Assembly: GCA_950106755.1 (NCBI GenBank) | Contig: OX467089.1 | Span: forward strand, 21,247,345-21,311,344 | Length of the DNA: 64,000 bases | From: Climacium dendroides | Taxonomy: Eukaryota; Streptophyta; Bryopsida; Hypnales; Climaciaceae | Direction of reading: 5' to 3' | Shown: piece by piece, positions 47,396 through 58,303 of the stretch | Position numbering within the stretch: position 1 is the first letter of the stretch | How the letters are laid out: every line of letters starts with the position of its first letter | Made by a program: the position numbers and the translations under genes | The notes under the pieces: model-generated | What the model saw: the letters and a program-made list of their open reading frames with translations, nothing else | Databases searched by the model: none | What the model was told of the DNA's origin: nothing

Positions 47396-48639
47396 TCAGG
47401 TGTCTAGGGATGTCTTCGGTGAGCATTTGCAGTTGTTGCTAATTAGGCTACAACAAATTGTAACAGTGTTAGTTTTAACTTCTTTCATGCACTTGCAGTA
47501 AGTGGAAGGAGGATTGTCAAATGGATTCAAGCACCGCACCACTTGATGTGTGGATAAAAACGGCTGTTCGCAACAGTGACATTGATGCACACAGTCCTGA
47601 AGATAGAGATAGGATATTATTATCCACAAAACCATCACAAAAGGCACTTTGATATTCTCGTATGAAAGCTTTTGGAAACCATTTCAGGGTGGAGGACGAC
47701 ACATCCAACCAATTTCAAACATACGACTGCGGGGTTGCATCTGTGTTCCAAATTCCAGCTTCTGATCTTCGAGATGTGTCAGGGCACTATGTTGGAGTAC
47801 TAAAAGATATATTGAAATTAGACTATGGGTCTCTTAGCAACCCTGTGATACTAATGCGATGTAAATGGGTGAAGAAAACAGACAATCGACGAAATGCAAC
47901 ATACATTCGAGATGAGGCTGGTTTTCTTGTAGTGAACTTCCGCCACAAAATGCGTATGATGTTGGATCCTTTCATATTTTCAAGCTAGGCAACCCAAGTG
48001 TTCTTTGCTGATGATGTAAGGAAAGAAGGTTGGAAAGTAGTATTGCATAAAGAAGCTCGTGCTCGACAACAATTTGTAGACACATCAGATGTATTCGTAA
48101 GTACCAATATACAAGCTTCTGGTTTAGCTACTCCAGAGGATGTGCCTCCTCTACCTACTGTTCCATCTTTGGTTGGAGCTATAGAATTATCTGCAGAGGA
48201 TAGTCTCTTAGCATGTGCAAGATATTGACACCATTTATTTCCAAGAAAATGGTGATTTTTAAGTTTGAAAGTTTCTTTGTATGTTGTATCCTTCATTTCA
48301 AATAGACTTAATGCACTAACGCATGCAATTGTCTGCCCTCTATTAAAGAAAAAGGCGAGTAGAAATGAAGTGAACCTTTAAAAATTATAGATGAATAATA
48401 TCACAGAGGCATACTTATTTGGTCTTATGAAGTGTGCAGCTTGAATGGCTCTAAACCAGCTTCAAATACAAAAATCATAGGTTGCATCTCATAGTAAACT
48501 CATAGTAAACTTACAATCACAATTGTCTAGCAAAGTAAAGATGCAACTACAACTCATATGAAATAAGTACTATAGCATTTTGACTAAGAACTCTAACTAT
48601 CTTTGTTTTGTAATCAAACTATAGTCATTATGTTGTTGA

Positions 48640-49165
48640 ATTTTAGTCTAATTGTAGCCAAAGTCTACTTGTTCTGTAGTGGAACCGTAGTTGTTTTTTA
48701 GTTACATTGCAGTTTTCTTGTAGTTGCACTGTAGTCATTTTCTAGTTGTATTGCAATTGTTTTCTAGTTGCATTTGCATCATTTTTTAGTTGCACTGTAG
48801 TCGGGTTCTAGTTGTAGTATAGTTGATTCCTAGTTGCATTTGAGTCATTTTTGAGTTGCAATGTTGCCGTTTTTAGTTGCAGCGTAGTAATTAGTTTGTT
48901 TTCTGTAATTGGAGTGACTACATTTTTCTACGCTGGCCTCTATTTCGTGGATAGTTGTCTACATGGACAACTGCGATGAATATTGGATGTAGAATACCTC
49001 CTGTCTGTTCTTCTGTTACAGTATCATAACCCTACTCTTCATTTTCCAACTACTTTGCGACTACAACTACATACACGTCAAATTTGGTGCAAATACAGAG
49101 GGCTACAGTCGCAGTACAGTTGTATAGGACACATAGTCGCATCTCAATCGATTGCAACGGACACG
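48640..49165. repeat. Right subterminal AGTTGCA array
   Basis: Repeated TAGTTGCA, GTAGTC and CTAGTTG words, mainly the complement of the left-array motif, then AGTCGCA motifs close to the end (49,085-49,145). Opposite orientation to the left array is expected for inverted subterminal repeats. Less dense than the left array. Confidence 0.8.
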
Positions 49166-49179
49166 TTTTTCTTCTAGTG
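49166..49179 (-). repeat. CACTA right terminal inverted repeat
   Basis: TTTTTCTTCTAGTG, followed by target duplication ATA (49,180-49,182). Confidence 0.96.
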
Positions 49180-49182
49180 ATA

Positions 49183-49581
49183 GCCCTACATGCAACTGTT
49201 TGCATCCCCGCAAACTACACTAGTTGGTATTGCGCTTGACCAACGGAGTAGTTGGAACACTATGGAGCTCTCTTCTTTTTGCAATTTGTCCACCACTTCA
49301 TTGCGCTCATCCGTCACCGCCACTTGATAGTCATAAAATGCCTTGACTAGTCTTGTGTTGGAGTGCATCTCTTCACATGCATCAAAAATCATTACATTAT
49401 GAGCACCAATTAGGAATTAAATTATGGATAGAACCTCTAAGTGTGCATTCACCTAGCTCCATTATAATGAATCTTAGAGAAAAACTCCATATTGATATTT
49501 AATTGTACTCCAACTTGGTAGTCCACCACAAAATGATAATCATAGCACAAGTAGGTTTTGATAGAAGTAACCTCATTGACT
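49183..49581. other. Flank right of the CACTA element
   Basis: A 68-codon minus-strand frame (49,392-49,186) reads YDYQVAVTDERNEVVDKLQK but is not recognised. Otherwise nothing is seen. Confidence 0.3.
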
Positions 49582-49585
49582 TTAA

Positions 49586-50558
49586 CCCCTCACCGCCCAA
49601 GGTGACCAAAAGTGTCCTCACACAGTCTAGCAGTCAACTTCAAAGTGCTGTAACTTTTGCACCCAATGTCCAAATCCAATAAAACTTGTTGGGAAAGTTG
49701 CTTATAATAGTCTATTTTTTGTGGTAAAATTTTCAGATATATCCAAGATGTAATGAGTTTTTGAAAGCCATTCAAAGTTCGCAGGTTCAATTTGAGTTCA
49801 CCACACTGCAATGAGATGGCTGCAACTTTGGGGGCTTGTATCTTTTTCATCAAATGTTAGTTTTCAATAAAATTTGTTGGGTTTTGTTTCCCATAAAGTC
49901 TACTTATTGTGATAAAATTTTCATGTCAATCCAAGTTTTTTTGAATGCTTGGGAGCAATTCAAAGTTCAAAATCCAGACATTTTTGCATTACAATGAATT
50001 TCGGCGGCTAATAACTTCTTCAGACAGGGTTTGTTTTCAATAATTTTTGTTGGAAAAGTTGCGCATACTAGTCTAGTTCTTGTGGTAAAAATTTCTTATC
50101 AATCCAAGAAGTTATGATTGACTGAGAAGCATTTTAGTAGAGGTAGGTTCATCCATAGATGTGTTTTCTTGCTACTTTTTTCACTGTTTTTTGACATTTC
50201 AAATCCATTTTGCAAATGCAATGAGTCAATTGAATGATTTTTTTTCCCACCAAAGTGTTTGTCTTTTGATTTTAAATCACTTTGTAGTTTAAAGTTTTTT
50301 CATTTGAGTAGATTTAGAAATCAAATTTCACCTCCAAATGTGTTTTTAGGAAAATTTAAGCATCTTTTGTCAACACTAAAACATTATAATCTTTCAATCT
50401 ATATGGTCAAATGACCCCAAATTTGATTTACACCATCTACAGTATGCACACTACAAGATTGTACGGTTGAGATTTTCATAACTTACTCACATTTAGACTT
50501 ATAACACTTGAAAAGCAAGGTTGTTTTTTGACATGGTTAGGCCTTGGGCGGTGAGGGG
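49586..50558. mobile_element. 973-bp element with TTAA duplication and 17-bp TIRs (piggyBac-like signature)
   Basis: The ends are perfect inverted repeats CCCCTCACCGCCCAAGG (49,586-49,602 and complement 50,542-50,558), each bordered by TTAA (49,582-49,585 and 50,559-50,562). A TTAA target and CCC-starting ends are the hallmark of piggyBac elements. The interior is non-coding and built from about three diverged tandem units of roughly 165-185 bp, each containing a TGTTGG-AAAGTTGC-type stretch, then TGTGGTAAAATTTTC and TCAATCCAAG. No transposase is present, so it is non-autonomous. Confidence 0.75.
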
Positions 50559-50564
50559 TTAAAA

Positions 50565-51038
50565 CAAACTTGATCTTTATAATATTGATGCTCCAATGCA
50601 ATTTGGTTCTAAATCTTAATACATTCTTTCAAGGCTTCAAATTAGCCCAATAGCTTTGGCTAGTTTTACCATGTTGAATTCCATGTTAATGGTTTTTTTA
50701 ATCATTAAATTTTTTTTATTTTCTAAAAGGAATAAATTCACCTTTAAAAAATGAATTCTAGGATCCCTATAAGTGGATTTCTTTCAAATTTCCAAATACC
50801 ACATTTTTTTATAAAGAATAATTGCAATAATCAATTGATTCCAATGAAAAACTCTATTTTCTTTTACAAGCAAAGCTATATATGATATATAATTGATTAC
50901 AATCCATTCCATATTAGTCCTTTGAAAGTTAAAATTACTTGAAATTATAGATTTATTACTATTGAATTTATTCATTTTCATAATTTGAATTTATAAACCC
51001 ATATCTTCCAAATTTATCTCCTTTACAATTAGTAATCT
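50565..51038. other. AT-rich spacer
   Basis: No supported feature. It may be the 3' part of the minus-strand LTR element whose frames begin at 53,223. Confidence 0.35.
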
Positions 51039-53223
51039 TTAAAAAAAATTTAGAATAAAAATGAATAAAAATGAATAAAAATGAATAAAAATGAATAAAA
51101 ATGAATAAAAATGAATAAAAATGAATAAAAATGAATAAAAATGAATAAAAATGAATAAAAATGAATAAAAATGAATAAAAATTGCTCCATTGGTATGTTG
51201 TATTTTTTTATTTTCAAAATTTATAGTATTTACTTCATTTTGATTTTTTAAATTCAAATACATACCCAAAATTTTGTCATCTCTAACAACAATGGTTTTT
51301 ACATAACTTTGCTTCATGTAAATATTGAAATTCATTAATTTTTCATTTACCTCATAAATATTATGTATTGACATATTCTTATGTCAATACATAATGCATA
51401 TTCCAAAATTTTCTCATTAATTGTACTTGGATACAACATTGGTTCTCTTGAATCAAATTTATTTTCAATATTTTTCATTTTATTTATATATGTATGTGTA
51501 ATGTAAAGAATTGCAAGGATACTCAGCAAAAAAATATTTTTAAGTTCATGTTGTTGTAAATTATTATGAATTTTTAATTTAACCTTAATAGCTTCAACAT
51601 TGACTTCTGTATCTTTGAATGTAGTGTCTAAATTGATCATTTCTTCTTTTAAATATTTCATTTCATTAAAAATGCAAATAGTCATTTCTTTGTCATAATA
51701 TTCAATATGAATGACAAATTGATGAGAATTATTAATTCTATTTATAAATTATAATCAATGTTATATATAATATATCACTAAACTTCCAATTTATTTTAAT
51801 ACTTTGAATACTTTGAATATTTTGATGCATTGGATTTCCAAGTATATCATTCTTGTAATTATAGACCCATAGTTTCAAATCCATAAATTGATATCTTCCA
51901 AATTTATTGGCTTTGTATTTACTAATCTTTAGAATGTCTTTAGAATAAATATGAATATTAATATGTTTAAAAATATTTTGCATTTGAATATTTTCATCAT
52001 TTTTAATATAAACTTTATTTTCATTATGTAAGTTCAAATTTGCAAATTCATCTTTAATTTTCTCAATTTTAACTATAATGAGTTTTTTTATTAGCCTCTT
52101 ATCATTGTTGAAGTTTGTAATTTGTTGTTTCATTTTAACCTCATCATTCTTTTTCATGATTATGTCAATACATATTGGATGATTCAAATTCTTTTCACTG
52201 ATGATTTTTACTTCCAAAGTTGGATTTTTTTCATTTTTGGTAATATTCTTTTTCTTTTCATTCACATATTTATAAACATTTTGAAGGAGTAACATTGCGA
52301 AGATACTAAGAAAATTTATAAAACTCTTTAACTTACATTGTTGCCAATTGTTATGAATTTTCAATTGCATATTGTAAACCTCATTAATCTTCTTCTCCTT
52401 TGATTGTTCATATTTTTTGCATTTATTCTTTTTCAACATGATATTATTTTTTAAAAGAAATAACATTGCTTACAATGAGACCATTTCTTTCACATAAAAC
52501 AATATTAAGCTGTTTATTCAAATTTTCTACTTGCAATAATAATACATCTAATTGATTTTGCAAAGCAATTTTATCTTCATAATTCTTACATAAATTTGAA
52601 TGCATTGACCTCAATTTTGATGAAAAGCAAGCTTCCAATTTTTTCCTTTCATTGTGATGTTTTCTTTTTAATTCATTGATCTTGAGCTTTAAAAAGGTTT
52701 CATTTTGCACAATCTTCTCTTTTTTGTCCAATGCTTCTGCCAACTCTTTTGCAAAATTATTATTGAGATCTTTAATTTGTAATTTATAATTTTCTTTATC
52801 ATGTTCAATATTTTTATTGATTTTTGATTTCTCCACCAATTGACAAGTCAATTCATTATTTTGTTGACTCAACTTTGTTGACAGTTCATTATTTAAGTTT
52901 TTAATTTTACCTTTATAATCAAAACTTGCATAAATTAACTTCATATTTTCTTTTCTTGTAAAATCTTCACTTTCTTTTGCCATAATTTTTTCCTTTTCTT
53001 CCTCCAACATATTCCTCTTCCAATATTGGGAATTCTCATTTTCTTCTTGCAATTTAAATTTCAAATCAATAATAATTTGATCTCGGATTAAAATTTGATC
53101 ATGTAAACCACCTCTTTCCTTATTCCAATTTCTAGCACAATCCCATATTTTTAACCAATTATTATACAAGTAATTCTCTCTTGATGTTCTCGGGCAAAAA
53201 TTATCAAATTTGGGGTCAATCAT
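51039..53223 (-). pseudogene. Lys/Asn-rich coiled-coil frames of a minus-strand LTR element
   Basis: Frame 1 (53,223-52,444, 259 codons) starts MIDPKFDNFCPRTSRENYLY 47 bases after a primer-binding site and is a long coiled coil (KSKINKNIEHDKENYKLQ, LKINELKRKHHNERKK). Frame 2 (52,466-51,738) and frames 3-4 (51,685-51,347 and 51,374-51,039) are related to each other: KIHNNWQQCKLKSFINFLSI pairs with KIHNNLQQHELKNIFLLSIL, each followed by a hydrophobic, possibly membrane-spanning stretch, so 51.0-51.7 kb duplicates 51.78-52.44 kb. No enzyme domain, protease or zinc knuckle is seen. The family is not recognised; structural-protein status is inferred from position. Confidence 0.5.
51061..51180. repeat. 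10-bp minisatellite, 12 perfect copies
   Basis: ATGAATAAAA repeated twelve times without a mismatch. Because the unit is not a multiple of three, the minus strand translates as a ten-residue repeat (FIHFYSFLFI), which extends the overlapping frame artificially. Confidence 0.97.
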
Positions 53224-53270
53224 CCTATTAGCATTTGATTTTTCAAGGACAAGCCAACCTACTTAGTTGT

Positions 53271-53290
53271 CTCCCTGGCAGCGGCGCCAA
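53271..53290 (-). other. Primer-binding site of a minus-strand LTR element
   Basis: Minus strand TTGGCGCCGCTGCCAGGGAG preceded by CTTCAACAA, a close match to plant Athila/Tat primer-binding sites directly after an LTR ending in CA. The first frame of the element starts 47 bases downstream. Confidence 0.7.
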
Positions 53291-53292
53291 TT

Positions 53293-54181
53293 GTTGAAGA
53301 AGGATAATGATTGTTAACCCACTATGTTGTCCTTTAAAAAAATTATTAATTGGCTTACTTTAGCTTCTTCAAAATAATTATTGATATTTTAGAAATCTCA
53401 AGATAATTAGATCAGAGGATAAAGTATACTAGACTACATGGAACATAAATATTCACATGTATAAAAATATTAAATACAAAAGTTATTAATTCGTGAAAAT
53501 GACAAATTATATTGATTCTTGTATTTTGGAGCACTTTCAAGAATTAACTAAAATTAGGAACACAAGAAGGATTAGATATAATACTGGAGAATCTTAAATT
53601 ATATACTTCAAAATACAAGATTGACGAATTAATAATGAAGAAAAATATCTTAATTCACAAGTTATTAATTTTACAAAAGACCACTTCAGCACAGACAAGG
53701 AAGACCAAAGCGGCAATACAACTTAGTACATAAAGTTACTAGGCTAATTATAGGAAAGAATTAGTTAGAAAAAGGTAGTTAGGAAAATTATAGGAGAAAT
53801 AGTCTTAGACCTATTTCCAAGGTTAAACGGTTAGGGTTATTTTAATAGTCCCCTATCACCGGGGAAAACTATATAAAGAGGCAAATGTCTCATTCAAACA
53901 TAACAAATAAAAGACAAAAAGATATAAAAGACTTACAACAAAGACAAAGAACTTAAGGAGAAAACAAGTCAAAAGAAATAAGAGATTCAAGACCAATTGA
54001 AGAATTGAAGATAATAATAAAAGATCTTGTCTCACAAAGTCAAGCAAAGACTTAAAAAGCTTAAAGAAATTAAAAATAGACATCGACTCCTAGTTCATTA
54101 CAAATTGGAAATACCTAGAATTACATTAATGTAAATCTATTACATGGAATAAAATTACATGAAGTGAAAAAGTGTGTTTCA
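53293..54181 (+). mobile_element. LTR region with primer sites facing outward at both ends
   Basis: Starts TGTTGAAGAAGG and ends GTGTGTTTCA. On the right it is followed by a plus-strand primer site and gag; a plus-strand TATA box (TATATAAAG, 53,870) lies about 300 bp before the right end, as in an LTR. On the left it borders a minus-strand primer site. The simplest reading is that the plus-strand gypsy element inserted into the LTR of the minus-strand element, so that the segment contains parts of two LTRs. Confidence 0.55.
53870..53878 (+). promoter_or_regulatory. TATA box of the plus-strand LTR
   Basis: TATATAAAG after a short GC-rich tract (CACCGGGGAAAAC). Position about 310 bp before the LTR end suits transcription of the gypsy element. 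Confidence 0.5.
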
Positions 54182-54183
54182 TT

Positions 54184-54203
54184 TGGCGACCATGTTGGGG
54201 ATT
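54184..54203 (+). other. Primer-binding site of the plus-strand gypsy element
   Basis: TGGCGACCATGTTGGGGATT, two bases after the LTR end CA. It resembles the TGGCGACTCTGCTGGGGA-type site of Ogre/Tat elements. Confidence 0.65.
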
Positions 54204-54317
54204 CGACAACAACGGTCAATGCAAACAAACAAAGAAAATTGCAATTGAATAAGATAATTACATAAAATCATACGGGAAGACACATTTAAAAAAAAAATTA
54301 CAGGTTGAATTTCAACA

Positions 54318-57180
54318 ATGAACAAAGAACCAAATTCACCAAGTACCAGAAGAGAAAAAGAGGCAGAAAAGGAACACATTTTCCGACTTCAAAAACTTAA
54401 AGAGGATCAAGAATTGGAGGGCAAAATAAGAAAACAAAAAGAAGAAAGAAAACAAGATAAAGCAAGGGCCGATAAATGGAAAAGATTTTCTGCAGCCTAC
54501 AGGGGAAGTAACTACGAGGAGTCAAAAGATGAAAGCGATACTGATAAAAACATAGAGACAAAACAAGGAATAGAAGTTACTAAACCAGAGGAGTTAAAAG
54601 CATTGGACAGTGAAACAAAAGATATTTTGGGAAATCCACCACCCATAAACCAAGATTACGGACTACCAGATCAAATATCAAGACCACTTACACCTGTATG
54701 CATAAGGAAGTTAGAAGAACCAGAGCAATTGAAAACAAACTTCATCACATAAGAAGAAGACTTTCAACCAAGAGGATTATTAGGGATGGCAATGGCTAGA
54801 AGGATTAAGATACAATTACCCAAATTCAAGGGTAAAGGGGATCTAGATATTTTTATTAAAGAATTCAACCACATCTGTTATGCAAATCAAGATGAGGATG
54901 CATGATTGGATCTTTTTCCGGTATGTCTGAAGAAGAAAGCTCTGGAATGGTATGCCCAGTTCCCGGCAGGTCACTTCGAGACATGGGAGGAATTAAAGAC
55001 CGCATTCATTCACCGATTCCATGAAAAGAAAACGGACGAGGAAGTAATTGAAAGTCTGTCACATCTTAAACAAAAGAAGTATGAAGATGTGGAGGAATTC
55101 TTCAAAAGAGTAATATTGTCCTCAAGTAAGCTAAACCCACCACTGCCCAACCAGTTCAAGAAAACTTGGTTCCTCACTGGTCTACGGAAAGAATACGAGA
55201 AGTACATCGTCATGTTATCCACGGATACTTTAGAAGACGTGTTAGCATCTGCAAGGAAATTGGAATTAGGGTTCCAAAGAAAAGGGGACAAAGATTCCGA
55301 AACAGACTCAGATGAATCAAGTACCAACTTAGAAAATGAGGGAAAGAGGAAAAAAAAGAAAAAAAAGAACAAGAAGTCCAAAGAGGACATTTTAAAAGAA
55401 TTACAGTTAGAGATAGCCCAACTTTCAGCAGGCCAACGGAAATTCCGTAGTGGAGTGATTTGCAAGATTTGTCATAATGAAGGACATCTGCCTACGGAAT
55501 GTCAAACAAAATATTGCACCATTTGTGGTACAAATACGCACCGCACCAATGAATGCACTTACAATTGTCAATACTATGAGGGAAAACCAGGAGTTAATCA
55601 AATCCAACCTCAATGGAACAACATGAGGACGACAGGAAACATAAGAAAATTTGGGAATTGAGATCAAGAACAAGAGCCTTCTAGAAACAGTTATTATGAA
55701 TCACAAAACTACAGGCAAGAAAGATACCCGTATTGGGGAGGATACGGAGGAAGAAGTAATCCATATAATGGGGGAAGGAATGACTATAATAGACAAAGGA
55801 ATCAATCTGAGGATCGACATAGACCTAGATTAGAAGATAGAAGATATAGGGAGGAGTCAAGACATACTTATTCAAGTATTAACCAAAGAGAAGGCCACCC
55901 CGACGAATGTTATTATTGCCATAAGAAAGGGCATATAAAGAAAGAGTGATTCTTTTGGAAACGACACCAAGAGTAGGTGAGAGGAATAAAAGGGGGCAAA
56001 AATCCAACAATTGCCTCCAATATGGTAGATCCAGATGTCTATGCAATGACAAGGGTGCAAAAACGACAACTAGAAAATGAAGAAGAATCTACCAGTAGTA
56101 GTAGTGAAGAAGGTGATAGTGGGAACGAGGTTGATGAAGGACAACCAGAAGCAACGGAGTTGGAAGAACTCCGGGAACAAGCATCTAAGGAATGGGAGGA
56201 CGAACAAAGGATACACCAACAAGTAACCCAAGATGTCCAAAGATTACAAGAAGAGTTGGGAGAAACACCTCAGGAGGAACAATTTGTGCCTTTGAAACTG
56301 AAAAAAAGGCCAACAATTGAAGAAGAAAAACCGAAAAAAGCTGGAAAACAAAAATCAATCTCAGACAATATTGAGAGTAAATCCCAAAGGGATAAAGAGA
56401 TAAAGCAAGCTAAAATTGTACGTGAAGTACTTGAGCAAACCAAGGCAAACATCACCATGGAACAACTTTTAGAATTAGCTCCATATTATAAACAAAAAGT
56501 AATGGAGGCATTCCTATTAACAAATTTAACACCAGAGCAACCAACAGAGGTCTGCTATGTCAAAATACAAGACTTTGATATGGAAATGCCAGTGATAACG
56601 ACTCACATCAAACATTACACTGTACATAATGTACTATTAGATGGAGGTTCTGGAGTAAACATAATTACTGAGGAACTTTGTCGGAAGTTGGGATATCGAT
56701 AATTAGAACCTGCCCCATTTACTATTAAAATGGCCGACCAAAGGAAGGTGACACCTTTAGGGATCATACAAGATCTCCGTATTGAAGTGGGAGGTATTTA
56801 ATATAACATCACAGCTACAGTGATGAAAATGGAGTCCACCTCTAGAAGTTATACCATGTTGTTTGGCAGACCCTAGCTTAAACAGACAAATATAAGGCAA
56901 GATTGGGCAAAGGATACCATTACATTGGTATACAAAACAAAAGAGAAAAAAATTAGTACTAAGCGAATACCATGTCCGTCACCCTCAAAAAGACCAGTTC
57001 AGATTGAATGCTACGATTGGGCAGGGGGATTAACGGACAATGAAGAATAGATAGTATACCAAGCCATACCGTCTTTCCACCCTATTGCAGACATCAAGCT
57101 CACAGGGCTCAAAAAGATGTTCGCTTATGATTATCAAGTGGCTGAACCAAAGTTATTATCCACAATGAATCCACTATAAG
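54318..57180 (+). pseudogene. Ty3/gypsy gag-protease region (Tat/Ogre-like), truncated
   Basis: Starts MNKEPNSPSTRREKEAEKEH. The gag core reads LDLFPVCLKKKALEWYAQFP, FETWEELKTAFIHRFHEKKT and FLTGLRKEYEKYIVMLS (retrotransposon gag domain). A K-rich patch and two CCHC knuckles follow (CKICHNEGHLPTEC, CTICGTNTHRTNEC), then a third whose last Cys position is a stop (CYYCHKKGHIKKE). Then an acidic, coiled-coil linker (56,030-56,500) and the aspartic protease motif VLLDGGSGVNIITEEL near 56,630-56,680. Stops at about 54,750, 54,903, 55,659, 55,948, 55,975, 56,700, 56,800, 56,873 and 57,048 are mostly explained by single transitions. Homology fades after KLTGLKKMFAYDYQVAEPKL at about 57,180; no reverse transcriptase, integrase or 3' LTR is present, so the element is truncated. 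Confidence 0.85.
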
Positions 57181-57725
57181 TGAATTTCACCTTAAGGTAA
57201 AATTCATTCACAAAATTGGGCTGGAAGAGGAGTGGAGGGACCCTAGTCTAAATGCCTTCCAAGCAATGGACTTATACATGCTTCTTTTAGATTTAGGTTT
57301 TCACCTCAATTGCCCAACTAGAAGAAGGCAGCCCATCTAAAAATTGCTAAAAGCACCTCATACTACTTCAATTTCACCAAAACTTGTGTATCAAACTCTT
57401 AGGACAAATCCCCAATCAAAAACCTAGTCCAATTGTGCCATGATGGGCCACAACTGGTCCAAAATTGACCCTAAAAACTAAAGGCAACATACATTGTCTT
57501 CACCCACCACTCCAATACACCCATATATTGCACTCCATAAACCCAATTGAACCTCCCTTTATACAACTTCATACTCCAAATTTCTTTCAACAAGAACTCT
57601 ATACATGCCAATTAGAACCACTCCATTCTTATGGTAAAAACAAGCATATTGTAATGAAATTACAGTGAATTTAGCCTAGGACCCAATGGGCCATCAAGCA
57701 AGAGCAAAGAATGAGGGTCCTAACC
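57181..57725. other. Sequence beyond the gypsy truncation, nothing recognised
   Basis: No coding frame or repeat boundary is supported. Confidence 0.35.
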
Positions 57726-58140
57726 ACCATAATATGGGCAGCAAATCCTCCTTGCACAAATTTAGTTACCAACGTTTCATTTTAGCTTCGATTTGATTGA
57801 GACTTGTCTCGATAGAAAGCTAACTTCCATGCGCAGCTCTTCTCCAAATTTCAGCTTCAAAGGTTGTGTAGATCATCCGTAGCAGTTGGTCAAAGTTGCA
57901 GCTCACCATAATATGGGCAATAGACCCTCCTTGCACAAAATCAGTTGCCAACGCTTCATTTTAGCTTCTATTTGGTTGAGACTTGTCTTGATGGAAAGCT
58001 AACTTCCATGTGTAGCTCTCCTCCAAATTTCAGCTTCAAAAGTTGTGTAGATCATTCGCAGCAACTAGTCAAAGTTGCAACTCACCATAATATGGACAGC
58101 AGACCCTCCTTGCACAAAATCAGTCACCAACGCTTCATTG
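57726..58140. repeat. 179-bp tandem repeat, 2.3 copies
   Basis: Units begin ACCATAATATGGGCAG at 57,726, 57,905 and 58,084 (exact 179-bp period). Two are complete, with about 90% identity by eye; the third stops after about 57 bases. Between 58,155 and 58,205 a short degenerate CTAGAGCGGTGA repeat follows. Confidence 0.92.
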
Positions 58141-58274
58141 GACGAAGCTAGTTTGCATGCCTAGAGCGGTGAGCGGTGAGCCTAGAGCGGTGAATGGAGA
58201 GCATAGAGCAGAAAAAAGAATAAAATAATGAACATTTAGTGGGAATTTACCAAAAATAGAAATAAAAAAGGTTT

Positions 58275-58303
58275 AGGTCCAAATTTAGTAATTATTTGGA
58301 CCT
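58275..58303. other. Perfect 10-bp-stem hairpin
   Basis: AGGTCCAAAT at 58,275-58,284 and ATTTGGACCT at 58,294-58,303 around a 9-base loop. It lies about 260 bp beyond the ancestral stop of the MULE-type gene. Function unknown. Confidence 0.6.

Larger units (their letters stand above)
44024..48228 (+). pseudogene. CACTA TNP2 transposase (Transposase_21/DUF4218/DUF4216), three exons
   Basis: Would cut and join the element ends. Starts MDRKDDYIQVTDERRKQLRD at ATG 44,024; exons 44,024-45,830, 46,291-47,189 and 47,499-48,228. Exon 1 has the Cys-rich N-terminus (MSCRCCKCQGRRK) and the Transposase_21 core (NVHFALAADGVNPF, WPVTLLNYNLPPWLC, VLMWTIHDYPGYG, YAGCPWCGSDLG). Exon 2 opens RLLIRYTLDVMHCEMN and holds the DUF4218 segment (MTHLPYHLVQELDLCGPVS, then MYPVERYMKTLKNYVRSM). 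Exon 3 resembles DUF4216 (YVGVLKDILKLDYGS). Lesions: TAG at 44,543, TGA at 44,813, frameshifts near 45,100 and in the T-run at 45,282, TGA at 46,552, 46,891 and 47,650, TAG at 47,986. Each stop can be explained by one transition, and family motifs resume in frame after it. Confidence 0.9.
32349..49179. mobile_element. Complete 16,831-bp CACTA (En/Spm-type) transposon with captured host DNA
   Basis: Both ends carry the 14-bp perfect terminal inverted repeat CACTAGAAGAAAAA, and the element is flanked by ATA on both sides (32,346-32,348 and 49,180-49,182), the 3-bp duplication typical of the superfamily. Subterminal arrays of TGCAACT (left) and its complement AGTTGCA (right) fit the binding regions that CACTA accessory proteins use. 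Contents from left: array; accessory-protein gene (minus, 37,695-34,133) with a nested MITE; captured host fragments including UPF1 (minus, 42,617-40,690); TNP2 transposase (plus, 44,024-48,228); right array. Both transposon genes carry premature stops, so the copy is probably immobile on its own, though its ends look competent for action in trans. Confidence 0.95.

Noticed and set aside
49183..49392. 68-codon minus-strand frame beside the CACTA element as a host gene
   Set aside because: No recognisable domain, no splice partners, and it starts directly at the transposon boundary.
51039..51374. Frame with repeated FIHFYSFLF peptide as a membrane protein
   Set aside because: The repeated part is the frame-cycling translation of a 10-bp minisatellite; only the residues before it resemble the duplicated frame nearby.
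54010..55465. Minus-strand frames opposite the gypsy gag
   Set aside because: Antisense shadows of a K/E-rich coding region; leucine/serine-rich output is what its complement yields.
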